Shown here in pieces: positions 36,660-49,600 of a stretch of 64,000 nucleotides of DNA (positions are counted from its first letter, which is position 1; every line of letters starts with the position of its first letter). The notes beneath the pieces are model-generated. The model had not been told where the DNA came from, made no database searches, and saw nothing but the letters and a program-made list of their open reading frames with translations. This stretch comes from Amyloporia xantha. Taxonomy: Eukaryota > Basidiomycota > Agaricomycetes > Polyporales > Adustoporiaceae. A program made the position numbers and the translations under genes. The stretch is taken from contig JAYKKR010000004.1 in the NCBI GenBank assembly GCA_036971615.1, positions 744,001 through 808,000 on the forward strand. Reading direction: 5' to 3'.

Positions 36660-39053
36660 ATGGACTCGCTGATTGCGAAGGCTGATGCTATTGGACCAGT
36701 CGTGAAACGAAGACGAATACAGAGAGATGACAGTCGGAGACAATCAAATGGGCCGTCTCGTTCAGGTCCGTCGCACGATCACACGTTAAACTCGGTGTCT
36801 CTCCGTACTACCCTTCCGAAATCGCTACGTCCAACATCGCCACCGCCAGAGAATGTTCCAAAATATTCCCATATACAAGATAAGAAGCTACGTACACAGC
36901 TCACGAGACAGTCTGCACAGTCGGCGCGCAATAAAGCGTTGGTGAAGGATGCGGAACTTCTCCTGACCGAGGAGGCAGGATTGATAGAGGCAGAGGGGGA
37001 GATGGAGAGAACGTGGAGGGTGAGCCAGGACGAAGTCGTAAACGCTGCTGGCCAGGAAGCGGCAAGGGGCAGAAAAGAGTGGGCTTTAGACGGCGGGCCA
37101 TATCGCTCAAGATACACCCGCAACGGAAGGTATGTGAATATATATCACTTTTCCCCCATTTCCGGTCGATGTGAAGGAGTGCATGTCTTCCATAGATTGA
37201 GCGCTGTTGAGATTCTACCACAGTAGTTTCTCCGCGTTACGTTTTTGTTTATCTCTCTTGCAGTGGTAGAAAAATGCACTTTCTCTCTTCGATCGCATGT
37301 GGGCGCGGAGTGTGTAATCGGAAACTCTCACCTAACTTCCCCTTTTTTTAGGCATTTAGCTGTCGTCGGGAAGAAAGGCCATGTAGCTACATTTGATTGG
37401 CAAACAGGAACGCTACACGCTGAGCTTCAGCTGCGCGAGACCTGCCGTGACATCACGTTAGTCAGCAAATCATTATTTTTGCGGTGAATTATAACGTCTT
37501 TTGTGGACAGCTTCCTACATGACCATTCCCATTTCGCAGTAGCACAGCAGAAATATGCTTATATTTATGACCGCGACGGAGTCGAACTTCATCAATTAAA
37601 ATCGCATATTGAGCCGACGAGACTGGAATTTCTGCCTTTCCATTGGTTACTTGCCAGTGTCGTATGTTGAACATGTTCCCTTTGAGTGACCCCACATATT
37701 GACATTTTTTTTGCTAGGGAAATGCTGGTTATTTGAAGTACCAAGACACATCCACCGGCCAACTGCTTGTCGAGCATCGTACCAAGTTGGGAGCATGCAA
37801 TACGATGACGCAGAACGTGCACAATGCCGTTATCCATCTAGGGCATCAAAATGGTACTGTCACATTATGGACGCCAAACCTTCCGCATCCTGCGGTCCGT
37901 TTATTGGCACATCTGGGTCCGGTCGTTGGCGTCAGCGTGGATCCGAGCACAGGCGGGCGGTACATGTCCACGGCTGGCCAGGATGGGATTGTGAAAGTGT
38001 GGGATTGCCGAAATTGGAAAGGTTCAGTACGACAGTGGAATACGAGAGGAGGAGCTGGCGAGCTAGAGTGGAGTCAAAAAGGTGCACTCGCCGTCGCCGT
38101 GGGTGGTAGCGTGAATGTAAGAAGTTTTGCTATCACCAGCATGTAGCATACTGAAGTCGCTGTTCCGTTCAGGTATACACGAAGCCATCGATTCAGGCGT
38201 CCTTCACAGGGACGGTATCTCCACCATTATATCTAACACATCCGATTCCACATCGGCCCCTGACATCCGTGAGGTTCTGCCCATTCCATGATGTTCTTAC
38301 CGTCGGGCACTCCGCGGGGCTGTCAAGTGTCTTGATCCCTGGCTCGGGTGAACCCAACTTCGACAGCGCTGAGGCAGATCCTTTCGAGAACAAGACTGCT
38401 CGAAGGGAGAGGGAAGTGAAGAGCCTGTTGGACAAGGTACGCCAAATACTTGCCCGTTACGTTCCTGTGCACGGCCTCACTAACAGTATTCTCACAGATT
38501 CAACCAGAGATGATAACCCTCGACCCTGAATTCGTTGGCTCATTGGCACCACCTCCTAAGCTGTCAAGTGCAGTGGATGGACAAGTTGACATTCCGTTTG
38601 CTCGACTACCACGGCTTGAGCGCCTCCGGGTTCAGGGAAAAGCTGACGAGACCGAAGAAGGAGGCGCCCTGGATGGTGAGGCGGGGGATAACGCCGAAGG
38701 TGAGAAAAAATCTACCCGAGACGAAACAGAGAAAAGGAAAATGCGCGGAAAAAACAAGAGTCTCAAAAGGTAAGCCGTGGCTTGTGGAGCGCCTTTTGCA
38801 TAAGAGATTGCTGATTCACAAATGATCACACAGATACCTGCGCAAGCAGCGGAAAAATGTCATCGATCCCCGTGCTGTATGCTTGATCGGTATTATCTTC
38901 GGGTCGCTGTTACTGATATCATTTTGTTAGGTTGCGGTCCGAGCGAAGCTGGAGAAGCAAAAAGAGGAGAGAAGAAGGGTCAAGGCGGCCGCGAGCGGAA
39001 TGCAGGAAGATCGGAAACCATCTGCTTTGGATCGCTTCAAGCGGTCTTCATGA
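36660..39053 (+). CDS. UTP7: UTP7 / BING4, WD40 subunit of the small-subunit processome
   Basis: Exons 36660-37129, 37352-37456, 37511-37661, 37718-38116, 38173-38436, 38498-38769, 38834-38876 and 38931-39053 give 608 residues. Utp7 acts in the nucleolus in U3-dependent processing of pre-18S rRNA. Seen: basic N-terminus (KRRRIQRDDSRR), TRNGRHLAVVGKKGHVATFDW, WD repeats such as HQNGTVTLWTPN and GQDGIVKVWDCRNW, and the diagnostic BING4CT block (VYTKPSIQASFTG, SVRFCPFHDVLTVGHSAG, SSVLIPGSGEPNFDSAEADP). A charged, lysine-rich tail ends SALDRFKRSS. All introns but the first (222 bp) are 54-64 bp. No damage is visible. Confidence 0.95.
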
Positions 39054-40223
39054 CTTCTCTGCCGTGTGACCCATCGATTAAAATCAGTGGCTGTCATGTC
39101 TGCAACGTAGGAATCATTGCGGTGGGGTAGTACAGTTAGTGTAGGGGGCAAAACTCCAGCGGTGCTGCGCCAAGCGCCTGGCGCGGCGCAGCCTCTGCGG
39201 GAGGGCCTGGCGTTTGCTGGCGCACATGGCGAAACTGGCGAAATTCCTCCGCATGTTTTTCTGCATCGAAAACCAGTTTGAATATATTTTACAAACTCTA
39301 GGATCACAAATTCTTCCCAGCTCATCTAGAATCAGTGTATGCATTGATACTTGTATGAAATAGATCTGATTAAAAGCTGAAAGCCCTGTTTGGCCTGCCT
39401 CGGGAGGTAGAAAGATGTCAATAAATGAGCCAATGAAGGCCAGACGTCGATTTTCAATGCGTGTAAGGCCGGCCGAGAATTCCTAAACCGGACTATCGGA
39501 GGATACCGACGGTTGCCGAGCTCTGCCGAGGTTTAGGCGCCCGTGTTCTCGCCAGGTTGTGCCACTGAGGACGGTGCGCCACAGTGAACGAAAGGTCGGG
39601 TCAATAGGCCTTGACCGTCTAGACCCCAAGGCCATAGACGGGGTCTATGACCCCCGTCTAGACGGGGTCAATGCACGTGATATGATTCTGCTGGCGGGGC
39701 AGGCCATTTTCGTCACGTGGTAAGCGGGCCGAGGGACGGTCACGCCTCTTGTCCGACAGCCACCGGTGACTGCCGTAGACCCCTTCGTCGCCGTCTTGAC
39801 CCCTCGTCTAGACCCGACTAACGCCGGTATAAACCCCGTCTAGACGGGTCTTTGCGAACACTGGTGCGCCAGGGGTGGCGCGGCGCTTGGCGCGCGCCAC
39901 TTGGCAAAATGGCGCCGGTATTGCCAACAACACTAAGTACAGTATCATGATTCCCGCTGGCATCTGTATGCTATATACTCCATGATTCATGACATGGACA
40001 TGGCGTTGCCAAACGTCATCCCTTACTTCACCTCTTTGAATGATTTACAATGAGGCTGAGCACGTCTACGTCTACACGGTGGAAGTGTGTGATCAAGAAG
40101 TACATAACTCGGTACACACAGTCATTCAGCAAATTGTCGCACTTCTAAACCTCTATAAGGATAATGAAATGTCCATGCTAATGTCCGGACGGCAGTGTCC
40201 TTGACGATGCTACTGCTACGAAT
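39054..40223. other. intergenic, mostly a TIR element
   Basis: Holds the 801-bp element at 39136-39936 and the 3' flanks of UTP7 (+) and the DUF6533 gene (-), which converge here. No gene seen. Confidence 0.5.
39136..39936. mobile_element. 801-bp non-autonomous TIR element rich in GTCTAGAC palindromes
   Basis: Imperfect terminal inverted repeats (TTAGTGTAGGGGGCAAAACT at the left; the complement of the right end begins TTAGTGTTGTTGGCAATACC) are flanked by a perfect 6-bp direct repeat gtacag (39130-39135 and 39937-39942). Just inside are GC-rich inverted segments built from GGCGC (left 39160-39190, right 39860-39910). The centre repeats the palindrome CCGTCTAGACGG and fragments of it at least five times (39617-39853). 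There is no open frame of note. The family is unidentified. Confidence 0.7.
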
Positions 40224-42073
40224 CTAGATGCGAATATGATCCTCCTCTCCACTGTATCCCAGTGTGTACATTGCTATGACTTCGTCCACCTCTCGGTCAA
40301 TATCAAGGAAGTTGTCTCCAATTTCTACTTCATCACTATCTTCGGGGGCTCCTGAGTCCGGAAATGACAAGAGGTTGGCGATTTGATGGTGATGCCGATG
40401 ATGGCGTCCCGCTTTATGAATGTGCAGCTAGATAGTGACATTCGTAAGGGCTAGGATCAGCCACGACACTCTCCGAGAATACAGATAGAGTACATACCAG
40501 GAGGCGACATCCGAGGATGGAATTTAGGACCATGACAACCCTGAAGACGAGCCAGGAACGTCACTAGTCAGTTCTGCGATCTCATGGGGTCAACGCACGG
40601 TATGAAGACGAAAAACAGCGTCTCTGCCTGCATATCAATTGTAGAGCCAAATCAGGATCTACGTTCTGAGATAGGCTGTCAACGTACCTTCAACTTCCAA
40701 ACGAAAAAATTCGTCAAGATCGCACTCAGCGCGCCGCCGAAATAGAGAACGGAGTCGCGCAAGAGGACCTTCATGAGGTATGGGGAAGTCGTGTCAACAC
40801 GCCACTGTTGCACGAGCTTCATTAAAGAGAGCAGGAACAGTATGCTCTCGATCACCAAGACCGGGATCCAGTACGTCCAAGCGTATGGCTCGACGAAGAA
40901 CGGCACACAACCTGTGACCTGTTGTAGGACTTGGTGCGGCAAGAGCGCAGACATCTCAGGTGGAATGACTGTTGTCAGAGCAATCATCAGAAAATCAGGA
41001 CAGTCAACTCGCAGCGTACATCACGAACTTGCCTTTCAGATTGTAGAATACTTTGATCAGGATTACACATTCCGTAGTGAGTTCGAGCACAAAAATGGCA
41101 GAGAGTCCTATCAACAACTTGCGGTCACATTTAAACATGACATAGACTCTCAGGATCAGAATGGCTAGGGTACATGATAGTGAGCATGTTTATTTATCCG
41201 ATACAGAGCTGGACTCACCAGTGATGGAAATGCGGATAATTATATTCGCATAGAGGTACCACCGCCACCAAAATTTACAGCTGAATATTCAGTATTAAAG
41301 GAGGTCTCCGGGAACACTGTCCATAGCTCACAACTATGGTCAAATGAGTATATTCTGGTTCGGAAACGTAGCTCAATGGATCCTTACTGAAGCATCTGAT
41401 ATGTAGGTCGTCGATAGCGCTATATAGTCGAGTGTCAGCGAAAATAGTTGCGATGAAGGACGGACTGAATCGCACTGATGTTGTCGAACCTGCAATATCG
41501 CGCATGAGTAATATACCAAAAGAATTGCCAGCACTCACACGAGATTCAGCATGCTACAGCGAGGGAACTTAGCTCAGTCTAGGTACGGACAAAGTTACAT
41601 TATCGACTTACGGCCAGTATCGATTCTAAAGTATGCACATCAAGTTTCAACACTGTCCGAGATATATACAAAGGCTACTTACTAGCCAGAACAAGAGACG
41701 TGTCCAGACGAATTGTCCACGCCACGTATATTCAATCTTGAAGACATGTGGCTCCACCCTCAAATCTTCAGCTTGGAAATAGGACTTACCTCGTCTTCTA
41801 ACGTCAGAACTGGTCAAGACGATAAGCTTTTGTATTTCTTGTTTTCAAATGAGGTAGCAGAACATGACTGACAGTATTCATAGACGATCAAAGCCAGAGA
41901 CATCACTGTTCATGTGGCTTGCTCAGAGCGACGTTGAATAGAAGTTATATCGAGTGAATGAACTCACACCAGAACGACCGCGCTAGATGGTAGGAGTTTC
42001 CGAGTTCAGTCAGCTCCGCAAGTCCACCAAGAAACTCAATAACAGGAGAAACGGGGGCGACGACATCTGCCAT
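40224..42073 (-). CDS. DUF6533 multi-pass membrane protein
   Basis: A multi-exon minus-strand gene. The first exon from the ATG at 42073 reads MADVVAPVSPVIEFLGGL...NSYHLARSFW. Short exons then carry MSLALIVYEY and IEYTWRGQFVWTRLLFWL, the N-terminal region typical of the basidiomycete DUF6533 family. Later exons give further membrane spans: KCDRKLLIGLSAIFVLELTT (near 41130), YWIPVLVIESILFLLSLM (near 40850) and DSVLYFGGALSAILTNFF (near 40710). The C-terminus is a His-rich segment followed by acidic residues (APEDSDEVEIGDNFLDID), with the stop at 40224. The architecture, about six to seven spans with a cytosolic tail, resembles receptors, but the family function is unknown. Exact exon ends between 41.2 and 42.0 kb are not resolved. 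Confidence 0.75.
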
Positions 42074-43873
42074 GGTCGCAAGAAGGTGCAATGCGACAGA
42101 GACAGAGTAGGATCACGCTGTATATAAGTCAATGTTGACCTTCTGAGGAGCGCCATCTGTTGATCATGAAGGCATCGCCTCGAGAATCTCAGCACCCACC
42201 GACATGCTTCCATGTCAAGTAAGCGAGCCGGACATGTACTGCTGTTGTGTGGTCTTAGCCTGTGTAATTATGAGGAGAAGAAATCAGAAAGAGGTCGGCA
42301 TGGGCTGGAGCAAGAGCAGGGAGACTTCGGATCAGGCTCCGGTATCGGTGCTGCGATGGATCTACCCACCTTCTCCGGTCCTCCAGTACATATAAGACGA
42401 CATTCAAACAGTCCTGACAACAGATTGAACATTCTTGCCGCCTTTCTAACGCCACACAAATGACAAGCAGATATGATGACAGTGATGAACCGGAGACTCG
42501 GAGAAGAACACTCTCCTTGGAGCTTGTCTGTCAATGTGGTTGGTCAAATCTCTTGATTTATGCAAAGTGGATTGATCAGTGGCCTTGTCTGTTCTCTGCA
42601 GGTTACTCTTCTTTGCTTTTTATGGTGTCGGATGTTCGATCTGTGCATGCGTAGAGGAAACTCACTGAATGACGTCTTATTTGTAATACCTGACTAGTAG
42701 TAGAATTGTTGCTGCATTATAGGCGGAGTCCTTGATACGTTTTTGTCGTACACGAACGTACAGATTGGTTTCCCGGTCGGCGGTTGCGTATGCCAATGGG
42801 AAGGTCAGCAGCTATACAGCAACAAAAACTTACTTACGGCCAGTTCCGGGACCGCAACAAGCTTGATTTTAACGATACACGGGTGCTGAAATATTGAGAA
42901 AAAGTCTACGCCGCGGTCGTTCACATGTGTCCGCAGACGAGGTAGTTGCTGGGATGCGTCAATAGCCTGTGTGAATAGCACTAGACTCTCAAAGGACCTA
43001 AGATTTCTGCTCATTCTAAATACCTTTTGATTTTTGACGGGCTTGACGGGCCAGTAGCAATGGCTCCTGCCAGCGTTATATCTGCGATCTGTCTACATGA
43101 TCACCTCAAAGTCCGGATATGCACAAGGTCTGTACGTACAAGGTACAGCCTTTGACCACCTGCATTTTGATGATGTGAAGATGGTTTCGCAGTGTCGCAG
43201 ATCCCGAGATCGACAAGTATAGCTTTAGCCGGCTGTATGAATGGATGAGTGGTATGCGATCAAACGAGCATGAGTCACATGAGCGACTGGAAGCGAAGAC
43301 GCAGACAGATGATGAGCCTGGGACATCGAAGCAGTCATCAGCAAAAAACACAGATCACTTATGTACGCAGGTGTGGTAGGTCAGACTGATACGCCCCCCA
43401 GTGGATAATAGGGGTGTTCAGAGTAGAAATTGTCGACTAGATGTTCCATTAGCTTTCAGCTTCGGAGGAAGCTGGAAATCACATTCAACTTTGATCATGG
43501 TGCGGAAAGCTGCTCTCAGGAGTTTGAGAGATACTGGGAAAGCCGCACGCCGCGCGTCTGTATATTTATGAAGGTCTCTATCGGACAAAAACACCTGATT
43601 CAGTTTACCAATATCCCCTGAAGTATCGTGATAATTCCATCAGTTTACTTCTTGTACTCCTGGAAACTGACATATCATCCGCTCGACTTATGTGCTCACT
43701 GCTAGTGCTTGAAGCTTGATCTTCTACTGGTCTGTCGATCACGTGACGGTATCGGCTTGGATCTGAGATCACACATTTTAGAGATCAGGAGTCTGGGGGA
43801 AGGGAAAGGTCGCTTTTGGTCAAGATTGTCCTCTCACAACCTACTCTCTATTATTTCATTCTCTGTGGCTGAC
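42074..43873. other. 1.8-kb divergent intergenic region
   Basis: Lies between the starts of the DUF6533 gene (-) and PUF6 (+). Short frames on both strands, such as 42805-43014 (-) and 43106-43351 (-), have no motif. I see no gene, RNA gene or clear repeat. Confidence 0.45.
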
Positions 43874-46285
43874 ATGGTTGCGTCAAAGAAGCGACCAGCC
43901 GCAAAACAGGCGGGCCCTAAATCGAAAAAAATCCACATCGAGTCCGCAGACAAGGGAAAAAAACGCAGCCGCCCCGTAACACAGCCAATCAAGGAAGAAG
44001 ATGAAGCTAGTTCGTCAGATGAATCGCACGAAGGGTTCATAGATGATGCCGACGTCGAAGACCTGGAGGAGACAAAAATCAAAACGGAGACGGTGTCGCC
44101 GAAAGACCCAAATGGTGTGCTCCCTTGTCCGGCCTTCTTTTACAGTGGAATTGAGATTTTAACTGCTCATAGCGTCGCGAGAGTCACACAAAGCCCAGAG
44201 AGCTCTCTTAGAGCAACGACGTGCTACAAAACCCCACTCTGAGCTTCTTGTTCAAGCAAAGAGTACATGGAGGCTCGCACACCAGAAGAACATAGATAAG
44301 ACCGAGCGTCAAAAGCACATCCACGCCCTGATGAACGTCATCCGCGGGAACGTGAAGGACATTGTACTCAAACATGACGCCAGCCGAATTGTGCAGACCG
44401 TGGTTCGATATGGTGGGGAGAAGGAGCGGAACGAGATCGCGGCGGAGCTAGAGGGGCAGTTCAGGCAGCTCGCGCAGAGCAGATATTCCAAGGCGTGTGC
44501 GACATCTTTTCATACGTTTCGTGTGCATTGACGGTGCTTTGCGTGGCAGTTTCTGGTGACAAAGTTGATCCGATTTTGCCCTACGCACAGGGCAACGATC
44601 TTGCGTGAATTTCAGGGGCATATCCTGCGGCTACTTTTGCACCGTGAAGCGTCAAGCGTGCTTGCGGATGCATTCGAGTTGTATACCAACGCATACGAGC
44701 GCTCTCTATTGCTTCGGGATTTCTATGGAAAGGAGGCGAATCTATTCACCGTGACCGCGGGTAGCGAAGATGAAAAAGAGCGTACAAGAAAAGGACTGAA
44801 AGGTTTGTTGGAAGGTGTAGAGGGTGAGAGGAGGAAGAGAATCATGGCGTCCCTCAAAGACAATCTGATGATGGTGTGAGTGGCTTATACGTATCTCCGG
44901 CCTCAGCGTTGAAGGTCCGGATGACCGCAGCTTCAACAATTCCGACAAGGGAGCAGTCTCGCACGCCATTGTTCACCGTGCACTGTGGGAGTACTTGTCT
45001 GCGATCAACTCATTGGATGATGAGGCGGAGCGGGAAAAACTCCGACGGGAAATATTTGAAAGGTGAGAACAGAGGACTGTCATTTTATTAATCATTTTAA
45101 TCGGAGAGTAGCTGTGAGGATGTCCTTGCTGAACTGGTGCACACCAAAGACGGCAGTCGTGCTGTGAGGGAATTCATTGCTGAAGGAACGGCAAAAGTCA
45201 GTATCAATTTATCGTTATTGTGAACTATTGATCGATGGTCGTTCGTCCTCCAGGATCGAAAAATCGTTGTCAAAGCCATCAAACCCCATGTCGAGCGCAT
45301 GTGCAAGGACGATGAGGCGCAGCTCGTGCTTTTCACAGCGCTGGACGTGGTTGAGTAAGTAGTTCTTACCACCCCTCATATCATGTAAAGCAGTCTTACT
45401 TGAGACCCCTCACAGTGATACAAAGCTGACGGCCAAGTCGCTCGTGTCTGACATCACGTCCTACTCATCGTCTCTCTATTCGTCTCCACAAGGCAGACGA
45501 TCTCTTTTTTATCTCGTCGTACCACGGACACGACGTCATTTCACTCCTGCTCAAGTATGTTTATCTGCGTTTGTTCCCTCACATTCCAGGATGGTGATTG
45601 ACGTGTTCTTGTCCTCCCAGATAGCTCTGCTGGCAGAGACAGACGCTGTCCGAGCACGAACAAGTAAAAAAGACGACGCTCTGCGAGCAGCAGAGATCAG
45701 GAAAGCAGCGAGCGACAGCTTGCTTGCTTGGGTGGCAGAAAGCGGAGCGACAGTATCGCGAGATCCCGGCGGGTGCTTAGTAGTTTGTGAGATCATGCTC
45801 TATGCAGAGGGAGGTGAGAATACACATTCATGCCGTCATACGCCCACGGACTGACTGCCTACCCAACAGACAAGTCTGCTGCGTCTGATACACTGCTCAA
45901 AGGCCTCGCAGTTCCATATCCCCCAGCCGACTCTGCAGAGCCACACCCGATCACCCTACCGCACACATCGCGGATGTACAAAACACTTCTACAGGGCGGA
46001 CACTTCTCGCACTCCACACGAGCTATAGAACGCGCACCGCTGTGGTCCGCGCCTGAGTTTGCTGTGCGTTTCGTGCAGCTTATAGGCCGCGATAACATAC
46101 TGGCCATTGCGCGAGGTGAGGGTGCGTTTGTGGTCGCTGCCCTATGCGAGCAGCTCGCTGCTGGGGACAGCGAAGAGAAGGCTTTGCTGCGGAGTTGGTT
46201 CGGGGAGGATGTGACGAAAGAGATTGAGCACTCTGCTGGCAAGGGTTCGACTGTTTTATTGGGGAGCTTGAAGGCGTTAGGATAG
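43874..46285 (+). CDS. PUF6: PUF6 / PUM3-type pumilio-repeat protein with CPL domain
   Basis: Exons 43874-44114, 44173-44492, 44550-44875, 44931-45062, 45112-45196, 45254-45354, 45416-45554, 45621-45813 and 45870-46285 give 650 residues. In yeast Puf6 binds RNA, works in 60S ribosome assembly and represses ASH1 mRNA. Seen: a Lys-rich nuclear/nucleolar N-terminus (KKRPAAKQAGPKSKK), an acidic Ser-rich stretch, then degenerate pumilio repeats (HDASRIVQTVVRYG, SKFLVTKLIRFCP, HREASSVLADAFEL, NKGAVSHAIVHRALWEYL, HTKDGSRAVREFIAEG, DDTKLTAKSLVSDI) and the CPL block RRSLFYLVVPRTRRHFTPAQ. The intron after Lys in SRYSK uses a GC donor (44493). It converges with DNA2. Confidence 0.93.
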
Positions 46286-46683
46286 CTCAATGGCGCTTAG
46301 TTTTCCGTGCTATATCACTATCTCGTATTCAACCTGTTCTTTTGCTGGAACCAAGTCTGTCTAGCCCTGTCGCAGCGTGATTCACCAGCAATGCAAGGCA
46401 GTAAAATGCAGTACATACATGTGCCCAAGCCCTTCTGTCTCCCATCTGCAGTCTATGATGCAGTCCACGGCTCCGAAAGTTTCTGGCTACTGTATATGTT
46501 GCTACATATCAAGAATGCATCTCATTCACAAGAACCGGCCTAATTTCACATTTTGCTTAGTCCGAGGCCAGGCACTGGTAATTATGGTGAACGTATATGG
46601 AGGAGGAAAGTCCGACAACACTCGTAGTGATATATACTTATCAATAAAGTTACAGGAATGCATGATATCAACCTCTGATGACA
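46286..46683. other. convergent intergenic region
   Basis: 398 bp between the stop codons of PUF6 (+) and DNA2 (-). It serves as 3' flank for both. No gene or repeat seen. Confidence 0.5.
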
Positions 46684-49600
46684 TCATCTCGTCGCATTGG
46701 CGAGCTCTTTCAAGATCGGTCGTCCTCTGAGCAAACCATCGCCCGCGGTGATGCTCGTCTTGCCCTTCTTCAGAGGTCGCAAACTAGCGTTCTCCTTTGA
46801 ACTGCGCGTTATTGTGTCCAATGCCGCTTCTTCGTTAGAACGCTTTTTGGATGATTGCGTGAAGATACCATGCATGTCATGTGCATTCGCAGGTAGACGC
46901 AGGATCCAATCCTTGCTTTCCATCAATTGAAAGAAGTCCTTAAGCAGCGGTGTGCTTTCGAGGGTCTTCCTCGAGCCAAAAATGATCAACTTGGAGCGGG
47001 CGCGTGTAAATGCAACGTTCATTCTTCGCCAGTCTTTCATCAAGTCGCCAACCTAGACATCGATTGCCTTCAGGTAATGTCCAATTTCGGATATAAAATA
47101 CATACCTGTCCCTCATCGTTCGATCGTACCATCGAAATTATGATGCAGTCTTTGTCACGACCTTGGCTCCGATCGGCCGTCAAAATCTCGACACCTGCCC
47201 TATCTTGCAAGAGGTACGAGAGCAGCTTGATCTGCTGACGATACAACGATAATATCCCAATTTGATCCTGGCAAATGCCGCTTTGGATGAGGCATTCGGC
47301 TACTTGGCACACTAGGTATGCTTCAACGTGATTCTCGACAAGGTCGCCTACGCGTGAATCATGCGCAGGAACTGCGTCTGTGTCAACGAAGATTGCTTTG
47401 CAGCTGAAGCAGGCGGTCAGCTTTAGGTCACTGCATCACGGTACCAAACTTACCTCTCATCCATAAGTCGACTTAACCAGCATCCGCCATTGTGGCATTG
47501 ACAGACCGACTGGTCATTGGTATGCATGTTACGGATGAACGTACGATCGGGTAGGACCAAACCTCTCGTCGCCACTGTCTCTGAGCCACAGCGAAGCCGA
47601 TCGTTGTAAATCAGTCTGTTCGATAACAGCATAATGTCTGCATTCATCCTGTATTGCTGCGTCAAATCTATGACTGCATGTGGATGAGCATCAGAGAGGC
47701 GCCGAAAGAGCGAAATATCGAGGCCGCCTTTGCGTGCCGCGCGATTCCGGACCTGCAAACCTCAACTTCGTATGCGAACAGTATTAAAAAGGGTGAACTA
47801 CACACAAGGGGTGGTAGTTGGAAATGATCTCCAACAAGGACAAATTTGTCCGCAAAGCGCAATGGACCCAGACATGTGGGCAGTGTTATTTGGGATGCTT
47901 CGTCCACGATGCAATAATCGAACTTCCGGCGCGAGAACAAAGGACTAAACAGGACACCACAGTGAATAAATGTCACATCACACGGTAGAATAAGAGGTCG
48001 CTTACTGGTCAATTGACAGGCATGTTGTAGCGACTACAGGTGGTGTCATCACCTGTTGCTCGAGCTGTTCTATATTGATAGCGACTCGTCGATTGGCAAG
48101 CGTGAAGTCATGCACGTCAGGATGAATCTGCGTGATATCAATATAGAACATAAGCGGGGAGACGTCTGTCAGCAGAACGTGGACATACCTTATCAAGATT
48201 CCCCAATCGTAGGATCCCAAAGTTAGCAACACTCTTCAACTTCAGCAAGATGGTGTCAACTGCAGAATGTGTGTATGATGCAAGTAATACGGTTTTGCCC
48301 ATGCTGACAAGCTGCTGAATGATAGCAGCAATGACAGTTGTTTTGCCCGTTCCAGGCATGCCGAGGATGAGAGCGTAGTCCTGAGCGCTCAGTACTTTGG
48401 TGGCTGCCAGTCTTTGACTGTGATTCAGCTGAGCCATGGCAGGGGGTTCCACGGCCGGCAACTCCATAGCATACTCCTCGTCAAAGCGGGGAGCCATGAG
48501 GTCGACAACAAGCTGCAGTCGTCGCGTGTCGCCATCGACATAAAACAACTGGGCGAGATTGTCCCGAATGCGACCCATTCCGCCATACAACTCGTCCTTA
48601 TCTATCCGAAAGATGACGAGTTCACCGTGATCGGACTTCCTGTTCCTCGTCAAAGTACGTATGGTGTCAGGATTGATTTCGTGATCGACTCCTACAACCA
48701 CTGCGTGTGGGGTAAGGTCAACTATGAAGCCTTTAGCCAACGCCAACAAATTCGGCTCTACCGAGATAGTTATGGCGTCACCGCGACTCATATGGCCATT
48801 GAGCAGTGATGCAGATGACGTGAGAGAGCTTTTCATGAAACGATATGTAAAGCGGTGAATCTTGGCTTCCTTTGGAGGTGCCACTTGGGACTTGTCTAGC
48901 TCGGCACAGTATAATAGGTCCAAGGTCATGTTGCTGAAACATCGACCGTGTTTCTCGCGCTCCTGCGCGCCCATCGTCCAAAGCTCCTTTTTGAATCGGA
49001 CGAGATCCTGCTCTTCCAGAGAGATTAGCGCTTCCCACTGTTTGAAAAATTGTGCCTGATCATCGCTAAGATGTGAAGTCTTCAGTGCATAAATATCGGC
49101 GATTGGGGAGGTGGTATCGACGACATTCTCGACAGCCTGGTTAAGCAACGAGTTCACGTCGACAGCAAAGGATAGACGAGAAGCAGTGCGTACCTTGCGG
49201 TATAGCATGCAGGTATCAAGAGCATAGCACTTGCCGCATTGCCATGCGTCATCAATAGTTGGAGGCAGGAATACCTCTGTATCAGGCATGTCCTCGTCAT
49301 CACCTGCAGCCACCTCCTGCTTAAGCTGTGGTGCTCCCTCTTTCCAGCGGATCCTTCGCATCATATATCCTGCCATCTCGTTGCGCGCAACAAGCAATGC
49401 GCGCACCTCGTTCCTCACTGCAGGTACTCTGACCACTTCATCATTGCGCGTGTAATAAAGCAGTCCGCTAGGAACTACCGTATTGTATCGTTCTGCCATC
49501 AGTAATGTGTACAGCATGGTCTGCGCGCGATGTTCCATGCCAGCAATCGCGCGGCCTGTCTTGATCTCAAACGGCATGGTCCAGTTCTGCGTAGACTGTT

